A stretch of 64,000 nt of DNA from Tricholoma matsutake (GCA_026075535.2 AP026538.1:14330337-14394336), one strand, 5' to 3'; shown: positions 12,230 through 22,144, counted from the stretch's first letter. Notes: a model not told the origin generated them from the letters alone. Program-made: numbers and translations.

Positions 12230-12415
12230 AGACGATTCACGTTACTTATTCACTCAGTCCGAACTCAGAACAAACTTTATTGAAAAAAGATTTTTTGGAT
12301 CCGACTGGATCCCTACACTACCTCCGCTTCTCCCTGTCCATCTTCATCATCCTCTCCTCCAACTTCACCACCTTCCTCCGCTTCTCCACCTTCCCTGCCT
12401 TCATCCTCCTCTTCC

Positions 12416-13328
12416 TCACCCTCGCCCTCCTCCACATTGTCTGCCCGCCTTTTTTTCCAAATATCTTTGGAATCCCGCCCAGTCGTCTCCAGACTGGCAG
12501 ATCCTGCGCCTTTCCCGTCGGGACTCTCGTACTGCCCACTCCACTTCCTCCTTGTTCTTGTCACTCTCCCCCTCGATACTTTTGTCTGCCTCCCACTCCA
12601 GGTCCATTGCATCCCAGATCTCCTCCATCGACTCCCTCACCGCTGTCACCACCTCCCCAAACCCTTTCCTCACCACCTTCACCAGCTGCCATAGCAGCTC
12701 CGCCACTTCTCCGCTGTTTTCTGGCGGGCCTGCTGTTCCCACTCCGGACCTTGCTTTTCTTACTGTTGGGGCCTCCTGCCCCTCCCACACAACCTCCTCG
12801 CACTTGTGCTTAATGCGCGTGCAGTTATTGCACACACGTCCCTTCGCACCCATCTTGAAGCACAAAATTTTTTGATATTGGCACCTAAGCCACTTGTCAG
12901 TCCAAAAACATTGAAACAAAACCAACTACGCACCTTTTGCAGGGCAAGGCAGCCTGCACCCACACCAGACTTGCCGATTCTTCTGACCCCACCCATGCCC
13001 TTGACGTGGCAATCTTCTTCTTCTTTGGGGACTTGCTCCCCTCGGCCTCATCCTCCAAACCTGCAGCTGCAGCTGCCTGCTTCTTCTCCACACATTTTGC
13101 GGCCAAAGCCTCTTTTTTCCATGCCGCTGCCTGGCGCGCCTCCTCTGCCTTTGCAGCCTCCTCTGATGCCTTCTGCGCCTCCTGCGCCCGACATTCCTCC
13201 TCCCTTGCCACCTCCTCCAATTCTCTCACCTCCCACTCCATCTGTTCTTTCATCTCCTGCTCCCTCTGTTCATACTGAGCCTTCATTGCGGCCAATTTCA
13301 GGTGAGCAGAGCCTGCTGGGGGGGACAT
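12416..13328 (-). CDS. Antisense spliced gene of Gypsy-1: coiled coil plus Zn2Cys6-type cluster
   Basis: This gene runs against gag-pol, between pol and the 3' LTR. Exon 1 (13328 down to 12934) starts MSPPAGSAH and encodes a long Glu/Ala/Lys-rich coiled coil, a KKKK basic patch and then LPCKR. A 49-bp intron (12933-12885; GTGCGT...CTGAC...TTAG) joins to exon 2 at 12884. Across the join the cysteines read CX2CX6CX9CX2CX6C, the spacing of fungal Zn(II)2Cys6 DNA-binding clusters, followed by EEVVWEGQ. The rest is charged. Element Z has the same gene with the same intron position (53265-54101). Function is unknown; a DNA-binding regulator of the element is a guess. The exon 2 frame stays open to 12416. 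Confidence 0.7.
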
Positions 13329-13447
13329 TTTGTATAGGTGATGGAAGAAGGAAAACAACAAAATTTTTCAACCAATTGCCGCATTTGGGAGTCAACCAAC
13401 TTCTTCATTTGGACTCGAACCCTCACGTGCCTCGTAGGCTCGGCACT

Positions 13448-13460
13448 AAGGGGGAAATAC
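13448..13460 (+). other. Gypsy-1 polypurine tract
   Basis: AAGGGGGAAATAC directly precedes the 3' LTR and is the expected plus-strand primer. The same string, with one change, precedes the Z 3' LTR. Confidence 0.75.
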
Positions 13461-14156
13461 TGTCACGATCCATTCCTCGCCCGCTCAGAACCCGCAACCT
13501 TCCGATCTTTTCCACTTTTCCTAACTCAACTCCTTCCGCCTTCGTTCCGGCCCCCTTGCACTGCCCACACTGCTGTGCACCAGGCCACCTTGTACAGCAA
13601 CCATGGCTGCCTTCCAAGGCTGCCATCTAGTTTTGCAAATTTGACTACGGATTCCTGTGCGGCCTCCGCTAGGCAATTTATCTATGCAGTTGAGACACTG
13701 CTGCAGTTTCTGTTTCTGTTCCGCTCTTGTTCCGGACTCTAGTATTTAAGCTAGTTAGTTTCGCTTTGTATTCCTCAGTTCATATATCAACATAGACTCG
13801 ACTTTACCCTGTCAATCTAAAACCTCCTTCTACTCCAACTCCTGACCTCTAAGAGTCTGAACTCCATTCGACTCAACCTCTAGTTCCCCTCTGAAGTTCT
13901 AGTCTCATCTGAACTTAACCTAAGTCCCTCCGTACTCCTTCCCGCATTTACCTGCACTCTCCTGCTCCTATCTCTAAAACCTCTACTCAAAATTAGGACA
14001 CCAGACGAGGTGAAGGGCGCAGCTTCTTACAAGCTGAAGCCAAGTCCTTTTTGTTACCCATCCGCATAATCCGCTACGACCTGACAATCTTCCGCTCTCA
14101 AACACCCGCTGGGTCCGACCGGATTCCGACGAGCCCTTTCGGATCAGTTCTTAACA
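13461..14156 (+). repeat. Gypsy-1 3' LTR
   Basis: This is a 696-bp copy of the 5' LTR, the same length without indels, followed by the target duplication GTAGC. The 132 bp before it (13329-13460) hold the presumed antisense promoter and the polypurine tract. Confidence 0.95.
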
Positions 14157-15186
14157 GTAGCATGTGCCTTCAGAATCTTTGAATGCTGGATTCAGGATAT
14201 CTTTGAAGGATAGATGGAGCCATGCAGTTATAGATGGCTCCAATGGAGGTGCTTCAGGAATCGAGTTGTGCTCACTCTCACTATCTGGACCTAGAGCAAA
14301 CTGTGCGAGGTCTGGGAAGTTATGATCTCCAAGTGTGAGTGAAATGCTAAGCTCAAGATTTTCTTCCAACATAGTCTTGGTGGCTCTGCTGAAATTTGAG
14401 GATGCCATGTCTCCTTCACTGTCATGATTGATACCATTTGAAAAGTGTTGAAACCAGTGCAATCTTTCAATAATTGCTCGCCAGTGTTCCCAAATGGGCA
14501 TGGCAGTTATTGCATGCTCAATAGTGTTGGCCAAGATGATCCCGCAGGAATGTCCATCTACCTGGCTCCCATGCTCCAGTGAACTTCCTTCACATGTGAA
14601 TTTTTGGCCATAAACTGATTAAAACCAGCTCTGGAGTGATCAAAGGAGTTTCCTTGGTATGATGAAGGTATCATCGAATGAGTCGCCTTGAGTTTTGTGT
14701 GAGTTATATATTATATACACAGCAAATTGGACTGAACTTACTGAAACTAATAGTTTGATTTTTGAAATGGATGAGACCTGCAATCCAGTGATTCATGTTA
14801 ACATGTATAGGGAAGTATAACTCTTTGGTGTCATTATCCGTGATGTGTTTCTTGTAGCAGTGGGGAAGAGGGGCATTTCTCCAAGAGTACTTGCCATTAA
14901 CATTTAGCACTTGCTGGGAAAATGACAGCTTTGCGATGATAACCTTCTCTGTGAGGCCAGGATCAGATGCAACTTCTTTCGACAGCTCTTCCATCATCAT
15001 GTCAATGTGGTAAGCCACATCGTGCCAAGTAGTTTTGCCAGATGAGCACTAGTGACATTGCCTCAGAGGTAGGTCAGATGTACATTCCACCCTAGCAATT
15101 CAAGAATCTGCCTGGCTGCACAGACTGCGTCAATTGTTGCTACATTCCTTGTCTTGTTTTCCTCGTTATCCAACCACTGACAGCCT
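14157..15186 (-). pseudogene. Ulp1-type (C48) cysteine protease domain of the transposase gene
   Basis: Minus-strand coding sequence contains a C48 catalytic layout: the histidine in NMNHWIAGLIH (about 14785-14793), an Asp in SDSFDDTF after a 55-bp intron (14687-14741, GTAAGT...AAG), and GSQVDGHSCGIILANTIEH with the catalytic Cys codon at 14544-14546. C48 enzymes cleave SUMO-like tags; here the domain is the N-terminal part of a transposon protein. At least two in-frame stops lie between Asp and Cys. The domain is cut by Copia-1 at 15186 (its start is at 21302-21596) and by Gypsy-1 at 14157 (it continues at 6430). Confidence 0.75.
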
Positions 15187-15506
15187 TGTTAAATGTATGA
15201 TTCACCATCTCTCTATTTTACTTCTATCCTACTTCTATTCCATGTCCTATCACTTGTAGTTACACTCATGGGCACTTAGAGTAGTTTCCACCTTGTGTTT
15301 ATCACTGTTTGTTTCACAGTATGTAGACTGCAGAGTCCGGAGTTTTGCACTCTTCAGTTGCTCACTCTGGACTCCAGGTACTGTACTCCTTATTGTCTCA
15401 TATAATAACTAGTTGCCCACTCTGGACTCCAGCTGTTCAGTCTATCTGAGTCTCCCTTCACAGTTGCTAGGTTAAACTGCACTAAAGGCAACCTCAGACT
15501 TTAGCA
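15187..15506 (+). repeat. Copia-1 5' LTR
   Basis: This is a 320-bp repeat of 20979-21301 with TG...CA ends. The 483 bp that follow, up to the gag ATG, are an untranslated leader in which I see only the primer site. Confidence 0.93.
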
Positions 15507-15518
15507 GGTTATGGGCCC
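15507..15518 (+). other. Possible half-tRNA-iMet primer site of Copia-1
   Basis: GGTTATGGGCCC follows the LTR directly. Its reverse complement GGGCCCATAACC resembles the anticodon arm of initiator tRNA-Met (..CUCAUAAC..) with one difference. Drosophila copia and yeast Ty5 prime from such internal tRNA-iMet fragments, so the same is plausible here. Confidence 0.45.
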
Positions 15519-15989
15519 TGTGCCCTAGCGACTTCAAATCAACTCCAATCACTCTGAAACCACTCTCAGTGAATTCCCTGACCTCAATAACCCCCCAGCA
15601 CCTACAATTTCCATTCTGTGTGCCTTGGTTGTTGGTCAACAAGCCCTTGTTGGAGTTATCACACTTTTCCCCCCAAATTCGACGTTCCTCGTCGCCCACT
15701 GGTCGGATCGCTTAGTCCTTTTTCTAGGACACTTGTGGACATACCCCCCACCTCCCTTTAACACCGATAGTCGAACGCGCCCACGGTTCCCGCTCAGCGC
15801 TCATCGCAAATCTGAAACACCAAATGCTCAAATTACACCCTTCACTCAAATCATCTCGCGTGCGCCCAATTCAAACCCTATCGTCGAACGGATTCGACAG
15901 GCAGATTTGGCACCTTCCCTTCCCTCCAACGTGCCTACGCTTACCCCAATCGCACCCACGCTCGCTTCTCAGTGCATCGTTCCGCAAAC

Positions 15990-16820
15990 ATGTCCAACTC
16001 ATCACCTAATTTCCCAAAGCTCAACAATCACAATTATGCCTCCTGGAAGGATCAGATGTCTGCCTGGGGATGTAAACAGGGGTGGTGGAGGGTTGTGACT
16101 GGTGATTTACAGGAGCCTAGCCCTGGGGATGCAGAGGCACGTCGTTTGTGGTTTCAACTAGTGGATAAGGGGGCTGGGGACATTTATTTGCATATTGAGG
16201 ATGACCAGAAGCATCACCTGGGTGGGGTTTTTGACGATCCAAAGAAGATGTGGGAGCTGTTGGATAGAGGGAATCAATCAAAGAAGCCTGGTACGCGCTT
16301 CAATACCTATGATGACTTATTCTCTGTTAGTGAGGGCCTGGAAGGTCTCATAGCTCGCATTTCTGAGAAGGTCCATGCTATCAAGGATCTCCATCCCTCT
16401 GACTTCACCCTCGATGACCTTGACAATGAACTTCACTCCATGGCTCTCATCCGTGCCCTTCCCGATGAATATTCCTCATTTGTCTCTTCCCTCATGCTCA
16501 TCAACAATCTTGATTGCTCTACTATTCATGAAGCATTCAGGAATGAGCAATTAAACTGTGAACGTCGTTCTGGGTTCTCCAGTGACCCCACATCCAGTAC
16601 TGCTCTAGCCACCTCTTCAGTTATCGGTTTACTCTGTGACTTTTGTGGATTTAAAGGTCATACCCTACCTCAGTGCAGGAAATTCCTTGCTGCAAAGATG
16701 GAGGCACGTAAACCCAAGCGGTGTCGCATTGCTAACACCTCTACAACCACATCCTCCACATCACCTTCCTCTCCTGAAAGCACAGCTGTTGCTACTGCCA
16801 TTTCAGTCGCTCAGTTTGCG
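15990..16820 (+). pseudogene. gag: Copia-1 gag region, interrupted by TIR-A
   Basis: ATG 15990 opens MSNSSPNFPKLNNHNYASWK, the usual start of copia Gag in fungi and plants, followed by a UBN2-like helical Gag domain (WFQLVDKGAGDIYLHI, ALIRALPDEYSSFVSSL) and a CX2CX4HX4C zinc knuckle (CDFCGFKGHTLPQC). The frame reads VAQFA at the insertion point and resumes after TIR-A at 18830 as KFAGNAS. In copia elements Gag and Pol are one frame, so the element was probably a single polyprotein. Confidence 0.85.
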
Positions 16821-17142
16821 AGGTCTTTACACTCCCCCCCATATTCCTATAGGAATCTGATGATTCTGATGATTCCAATCGGAGTCTGATCAGAATCCGA
16901 CCATATTCCAATGTCATTTTCACCAGCCAAATTGACATGAAATGGCAGGTTCAGTCCTAGTCCAGTCCAATGCAGTCCAATCAGAATCCAATCAGACCAT
17001 CGGAATTTCCTAGGAATTTCTGACCATAGGAATCACATAGGAATATTCCAAGGTTATGCAGAGACATCAGACAACATAGGATTCTGATAGGAATGATAGC
17101 AGCATTGCTTAGTAATAGTAGAAAAAGTAGAAACACATGGCA

Positions 17143-17207
17143 GAATTGAACCCCAGAGCTCTAATATGATTACATAAACTTACAGTAACAACAAGACCAC
17201 TACACTA
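17143..17207 (-). other. tRNA-like Pol III boxes, left end of TIR-A
   Basis: On the minus strand an A-box-like TAGTGTAGTGG (17207-17197) is followed by a B-box-like GGGTTCAATTC (17153-17143). It points toward the left terminus. A convincing cloverleaf was not seen, so this is not called a tRNA gene. Confidence 0.5.
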
Positions 17208-17445
17208 AGCAGTCATTGCAGGTACATGCTCGTACTGCACTACATACCGTTCCCGTGGGTGTGATGACAAAGCACAAAGCCGCGTCACCACACCTGCCAG
17301 CTCATCATTCTCCCACCACCACCACCAATGATGACCACGACCATGGCCGCCTCCCCACCTCAACCACCACCACCACCACCATACCCACTCCCACTCCCAC
17401 TCCCGTGCTGTCAAGAGGGGCCAACGGCCATCAACGGACACAAGC

Positions 17446-17712
17446 AGCCCAAACGACGGAATCGTCATTTGGGCCGCGGTAAGTTTTTGTTTTTTCATTC
17501 ATTTCTTGTTTTCTAAACTAACTAACATCTTTCTTTTGTTTTTTAGGTCCTAAACTACAGGGTAACAACGGATGGATGGACGGACTGGCCCAAATGATGC
17601 AATCTGCATCATTTGGGCCCTAGGCAAGTTTTTTTTTTCCCTTTGATTTTGAGTTTACACTAACTGTTTTTCTTTCATCTTCCAGGTTCTAAGCTGTTGG
17701 TAACAGTGGAGG
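17446..17712 (+). repeat. Two palindrome-plus-intron modules in TIR-A
   Basis: Each unit is a palindrome of the type GCCCAAACGAC...GTCGTTTGGGC, then a donor-like GGTAAGT or GGCAAGT, a T-rich stretch, a branch-site-like CTAAC, a T-rich tract with TTAG or CCAG, and a 'gttctaa.ct...ggtaac' piece. The same module is repeated in TIR-B and in the second hAT-like element. Confidence 0.65.
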
Positions 17713-18224
17713 GATGCGAGATGACCCTGACGATGCCGCCAGGGCCCCACCATGAACACCCATGGAGACAAAGAGGGATGGGGAGGGAGATGAGGAAGTG
17801 ATGATGACAATGACAACGACAGGGAGTGGGAGACAAGAAGGTGGAGGGGGAGATGAGGGGAAGGCGACGGGCACCAGCACTGGACAAGACGAGGGCAGCA
17901 AGGGACGATGAGGGGGGGACGACGAGGGGGTGGAGATGACAAGACGGCACCCCAAACAACACACCACTCACCACCAGCCTCGCAAGCAACTGCTCGTGGG
18001 GTGGACAGTGGGTGGAATGACGACGAGGAGGGGGAGACAAGGGAGGAGGAGACGAGGGACACACAGGGGCCACCATGCCACTGCCATGAGCATCTGCTTA
18101 TGGGGTGGATCATGGGGTCTACGAGAAGGTGCCCCAACACCCGAACCCCACTGCTGTGAGCTTTGCTCGTAGGGTGGAATGGGTGCTAATGGCCGTGTCA
18201 CCACCTCCACACTGAAACACAATG

Positions 18225-18420
18225 CACCACCACTCCCTCCCCTCCTGCAAAATGGGGGGGGTGGTTTTTTGTTTTGTAGAATTTTAAATAGTATAATTAA
18301 TTGTCTCCCCCCTGCATTTGCATCGGGGGGTATTTTTTTAATCTATATTAGTTATATTAGTTCCTCGCGTCTTCATGAGGGCTAATCAATTTTTTTTCGA
18401 GCTCTCGTGAGGGAGGTTAA
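18225..18420 (+). repeat. Array of hairpins with T-runs in TIR-A
   Basis: Four successive short GC-rich hairpins (for example CCCCCCTGCATTTGCATCGGG, whose arms are CCCCCC and GGGGGG) are each followed by a run of T. They recall terminators in tandem. TIR-B has an equivalent array. Confidence 0.55.
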
Positions 18421-18485
18421 AAATATGTGAACTATCCCTAGGTGCATTAAATGGACTTTGTATTACATATTTAATAATTCTCCTG

Positions 18486-18554
18486 TGGCTCAACTGGTTG
18501 AGTGCTTGTTTAGTCATCATGTGACTTACATCCCATGGTCCATGGTTCAATCCC
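18486..18554 (+). other. tRNA-like Pol III boxes, right end of TIR-A
   Basis: A-box TGGCTCAACTGG (18486-18497) and B-box GGTTCAATCCC (18544-18554) lie 47 bp apart on the plus strand, pointing toward the right terminus. The stretch 'taataattctcctgtggc' before it is the same in TIR-B. Confidence 0.6.
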
Positions 18555-18829
18555 TGCTTTACCCACTTATTTTGTAAGCACTTGGGGAAAGTTAAGTCTT
18601 CCAAAATGTGGTAGTCCAACTTCATGTTGGAATTGCATAGGACTTTACTAGGAATTTTACTAGGAATTTCTTGGAACAACATCAAAATACATTCCAATCG
18701 GATTCCTATTGGACTACTAGGACTAGTGTCGGACTAGTAGGACTCCTATCGGATTCCGATCGGATTCTTATTGGAAAACTCGGACTCCTAGGACTCCGAT
18801 AGGAATACGGGGGGGAGTGCAAAGTTTAC

Positions 18830-20942
18830 AAGTTTGCTGGGAATGCAAGTTATCGTTCCTCTCAACCCACTCCTACTTCAACCACAACTTACCTTTGGAA
18901 TGCAGACACAGGCGCCACATCTCATATGATGCCTCATCGCAACTGGCTTCACAATTATACCCCTTTTCGTGTCCCAATTCATCTTGTGGACAATACTATT
19001 GTCTATTCTGAAGGTGTAGGAAGTGTGGTGTTTAAACCGATTATTGCAGGAAAAGAATTGAGGGCTGTCGAGTTTACTCATGTTTTGCATGTCCCCAATC
19101 TCCAGAACAATCTCCTCTCAGTCTTGTATTTACCCTGTCAACATGGTATTGTCATTTATATCTCTGCCAATGAACTTGTGATGATATTCTTACTTGATGG
19201 TGAATGCCTTTTCATGGCTCCCATTGATGAGAACAATTCCGCATTTCTTGCTGGGACTACTGAGGTGTTCACCGAGCATGCTCACTGCTCCATATCCACT
19301 CTTCCTGCAGACTGCAATCTCTGGCATCATCATTTTGCTCATCATGGCTATGATGTTGTCAATAAGATTGTGAAGGATGAGCTGGTGACTGGTATGCATA
19401 TTAATATGTGTGCCAAACCAGACCCTATATGTGAACCTTGTTTAGCTGGCAAGATGAATGCACATCCATTCCCCACTTCCTCTACTCGTGCTGCCAATCC
19501 CCTTGATCTCATCCACTCCGATTTGCATGGTCCCTTCAAAACATGCACTCACTCTGGGTATCGTTACTGGATCACTTTCATTGATGACAATACTCGTTTC
19601 TGCTCCAAATACTTCCTTCGTACCAAAGATCAGGCATTTAATGCATTCAAGTTATTCAAAGTGAAAGCTGAGAATTACTGGAATTGCAAAATCAAGGCTA
19701 TGATTGATGACAAGGGAGGCGAGTACATGTCTAATGAATTCCTTCTTGAGGAAGTCATCTACATGCGCCAACCTGAGGGTTTCCATCAAGGTAACCCAAA
19801 CACAGTTTGTCTGCTGCGTAAACCTCTCTATGGGTTGAAACAGTCTGCTCACAACTGGAATGCTCGCCTCCATGAGGTATTGACAGCTATGGGATTTACA
19901 TGCTGTGAAGCAGACCGTGCTGTTTATATATACACATGAGGTGAAGTTAGGGTAATTGTTCCAATCTTTATCGATGACATTACTCTTGCTGGGACTTCTA
20001 CTTCTGCCATTGACAAGGTAGTTGAAGATCTCAAATCACATTTCAAACTTCATGATCTTGGTCCTACTCAATTCCTACTTGGCATCCACATTACTCGTGA
20101 CCTCACAAATCATACCATCTCCCTCTCCCAACGTCAGTACATCGTTAATGTGCTTGAACATTTTGGTATGTCAGATTGCAAACCTGTATTGACTCCCATG
20201 GATCCCTCCCTTTCATTGACTTCTGACATGTGCCCCAAAACAGAGGAAGATGTTGCAGAAATGCGCAATGTTCCTTATTTGGTTGCTGTTGGGTCTTTGA
20301 TGTACCTTGCCACCACCACCCGTCCGGACATTGCTTATACAGTTGGTGTACTTGGTCATTTCAACCACAACCCTGGTCCTCGTCATTGGTTTGCAGTCAA
20401 GCATCTACTTCACTATCTCAAGGGTACTATGGACTACAAACTAGTCTATGGACCTGATGAGGATGGTAGTGAGTTATTCACAACTTACACTGATGCTGAC
20501 CATGGTGGTAACAAGGATAATGGTCGCTCAACTGGTGGCTATTTGACTTGTGTCGGTGGAGGTGCAGTTGACTGGTGGAGTTGGTTACAACCTTTTGTGA
20601 TGCTTTCCACCACAGAGGCTGAGTTTGTTGCTGCAGTAGAGGCTGGAAAGGAAATCAAGTGGACTCGCAGCATTTTACAGGAATTTGGATATCCTGTTGA
20701 TCGTTCGTCCACTCTCTTCATTGATAACCAGTCTGCTCTCACTGTTTCCAAAAACCCGGAGCACCATGGATAAATGAAGCACCTTGATCTCAAGTACTAC
20801 TGGCTACACAATGAAGTTGAAGCTGGCACCATTTCCCCTGTCTATATCCCCACCACTGACCAACTTGCCAACATTCTTACCAAGGCACTACCTCGTGTAA
20901 CGGTGGAAAAATTCCGGACTCTTCTTGGTTTAAAGGTGTGAT
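18830..20942 (+). pseudogene. pol: Copia-1 pol: protease, integrase, RT, RNase H with an internal deletion
   Basis: After the TIR-A break the frame gives a protease (WNADTGATSHMM), the integrase zinc segment (HHHFAHHGYD...CEPCLAGK) and the first integrase Asp (HSDLHGPF). At MSNEFLLEEV the frame jumps to RT sequence (QPEGFHQGNPNTVCLLRKPL), so the rest of integrase and the RT start are missing. RT continues past a TGA near 19937 with FIDDITL at the YxDD box, and RNase H (YTDADHGG, STTEAEFVA) has a TGA near 20771. It ends about 36 bp before the 3' LTR, which is preceded by an AAGGGGGGG purine tract. Confidence 0.87.
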
Positions 20943-20978
20943 TTCAGCGATTGTGAGAGTTGCTTTATCAAGGGGGGG

Positions 20979-21301
20979 TGTTAAATGTATGATTCACCAT
21001 CTCTCTATTTTACTTCTATCCTACTTCTATTCCATGTCCTATCACTTGTAGTTACACTCATGGGCACTTAGAGTAGTTTCCACCTTGTGTTTATCACTGT
21101 TTGTTTCACAGTATGTAGACTGCAGAGTCCGGAGTTTTGCACTCTTCAGTTGCTCACTCTGGACTCCAGGTACTGTACTCCTTATTGTCTCATATAATAA
21201 CTAGTTGCTCACTCTGGACTCCAGCTGTTCAGTCTATCTGAGTCTCCCTTCACAGTTGTTAGGTTAAACTGCTGCACTAAAGGCAACCTCAGACTTTAGC
21301 A
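20979..21301 (+). repeat. Copia-1 3' LTR
   Basis: This is a 323-bp copy of the 5' LTR, preceded by AGGGGGGG (polypurine tract, 20971-20978) and followed by AGCCT. Confidence 0.93.
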
Positions 21302-21596
21302 AGCCTTTTCTCCAGGTACCCCACATTGCTACTGTTTCTGAAAGTTTTTTCCAAAAGGTTAGGACCCACAGTGGGAAACGGTCTGTACTGTTGTTGAATC
21401 TATGATCAACAATTGACCTCACACAATCAAACCAGGCCTGCCCAAACTCCTTCTCTAGGTCAAGAAGAAATGCTGCAGGTGGGATAGGCCACTTCAGTAA
21501 GACTTTTATGTCAGTGGTGGGCATATCACGGTGAAACCATGACTGAGCTTTGGGAACTTGCTCAAGAAAATGAGATGGTGGAGATGGCAGATCCAT
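21302..21596 (-). pseudogene. N-terminal part of the Ulp1-protease/transposase protein
   Basis: This minus-strand frame starts at ATG 21596 (MDLPSPPSHFLEQVPKAQSW) and reaches RFPLWVLTFWKKLSETVA and WGTWRKG, where Copia-1 is inserted. Removing Copia-1 and one AGCCT copy carries the frame into CQWLDNEENK at 15186. Phrases of the kind 'FPLWV..W' and 'WR.A..WL' open this family's protease part. It is the most likely start of the whole gene, which spans 302-21596 with insertions. Confidence 0.65.
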
Positions 21597-21844
21597 CTCC
21601 TATAGCAGAGTGGTGGGATGCTCTAGTGATAGCCTGAGCCTGTATGTACATGTGACTGTCTACTGACTACATGGTCATGTGACCTGGAGTAGGTGTGCCC
21701 ACAAACACTACTCCATTTGCCCACCTCCAAAAAAGGTGACATCCTTGTCGCCACAGAAAAAGAATGCAAAACAATAAGTAGGAATAATATAGACCAAAGA
21801 ATTCTATGGTTGGTATCAAAAATAAAGAAAAGAAAAACTCAACA
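21597..21844. other. Unassigned 248-bp spacer
   Basis: It lies between the start of the Ulp1-transposase gene and the truncated 3' end of element X. It should hold the promoter of the minus-strand gene, but no gene, LTR or clear repeat is visible. Confidence 0.4.
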
Positions 21845-21940
21845 AGGAGGTATCCATCCTATGTGGGTGGGTTGGGGTTGAGGGGTGCGGTGGAGGAATA
21901 ATTCATGTCCAAACTTGGACCATGATCAGGTTCTTCTAGT

Positions 21941-22144
21941 TCATACTGCCCTAGGCAGTGGTGTCAAGGAGTCAGTGGTATCATTGAAAGGGGGGCGTTG
22001 CAGGATGGCAAATTCAATGTCTGTAATCGGGGGTTTGGGACTTGGTCAGAAGATGGCATGGAGGCAAAATGCGAAGGTCAGGGCTGCCGCTGCAGCCAGG
22101 GTCATGCCAACGACGATGGCAAGGATCGTAATTCCTGCGAGCAT
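21941..22144 (-). pseudogene. ORF4 of X: small single-pass membrane protein, one stop
   Basis: From ATG 22144 it reads MLAGITILAIVVGMTLAA and on to FAFCLHAIF, a hydrophobic segment of about 26 residues (residues 5-32), then a TGA in place of the Arg of element Y, then PSPKPPITDIEFAILQ and a C-terminus SLTPLPRAV. Y encodes a clear homologue (49709-49924) with many third-base differences. It starts 39 bp after ORF3. Function unknown; an envelope-like or membrane-anchoring role is a guess. Confidence 0.6.

Larger units (their letters stand above)
6431..14156 (+). mobile_element. Gypsy-1: complete Ty3-type chromodomain LTR retrotransposon
   Basis: It is 7726 bp long with two 696-bp LTRs (TGTCA...TTAACA) and a 5-bp target duplication GTAGC at 6426-6430 and 14157-14161. 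The order is LTR, primer site, gag, pol (protease, reverse transcriptase, RNase H, integrase, chromodomain), an antisense spliced gene, polypurine tract, LTR. The order RT before integrase and the terminal chromodomain place it with Ty3 chromoviruses. Three TGA stops and a YLND in place of the usual RT active-site box show that this copy is dead. It sits inside the Ulp1-transposase gene. Confidence 0.95.
16821..18829. mobile_element. TIR-A: non-autonomous element with tRNA-like ends and hairpin modules
   Basis: The ends are AGGTCTTTACACTCCCCCC and the inverted GTAAACTTTGCACTCCCCCC, flanked by CAGTTTGCG and AAGTTTGCT (9-bp duplication, 7 of 9 identical). Inside, in order: degenerate 'aggaatcctat'-type subterminal repeats, an outward tRNA-like unit (minus strand), a CCA/CAC-rich tract, two palindrome-plus-intron modules, a purine-rich tract, a CAACTGCTCGTGGGGTGG repeat, four hairpins each with a T-run, an outward tRNA-like unit (plus strand), and subterminal repeats. 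No credible coding sequence. It shares this plan with TIR-B. Confidence 0.8.
15187..21301 (+). mobile_element. Copia-1: Ty1/copia-type LTR retrotransposon, internally deleted
   Basis: LTRs of 320 and 323 bp (TGTTAAATG...TTTAGCA) are flanked by the target duplication AGCCT (15182-15186 and 21302-21306). The LTRs differ by only two substitutions and one 3-bp indel, so the insertion is young. Integrase precedes RT, as in copia elements. The coding part lacks the integrase C-terminus and the RT N-terminus and carries stops, and TIR-A is inserted at the gag/protease junction. Confidence 0.93.

Noticed and set aside
12313..12873. Several overlapping frames on both strands between Gypsy-1 pol and its 3' LTR
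   Set aside because: Only the frame belonging to the spliced antisense gene is supported by the Z counterpart; the others are compositional shadows of purine/pyrimidine-rich sequence.
6431..14156. Ascomycete-type RIP (CpA to TpA) as the cause of stops
   Set aside because: LTR differences fall at CpG rather than CpA sites, and stops are mostly CGA to TGA.
17205..18222. Pro-, Trp- or Arg-rich reading frames inside TIR-A
   Set aside because: Products of CCA and GGGGA simple repeats; no conservation in TIR-B.
18486..18570. Functional tRNA gene
   Set aside because: A and B boxes are good but acceptor and anticodon stems do not pair convincingly.
21597..21844. Missing 3' LTR of element X
   Set aside because: Similarity to Y ends near 21845 and no TGTTAC...CTTAACA sequence matching 38712-39368 is present.
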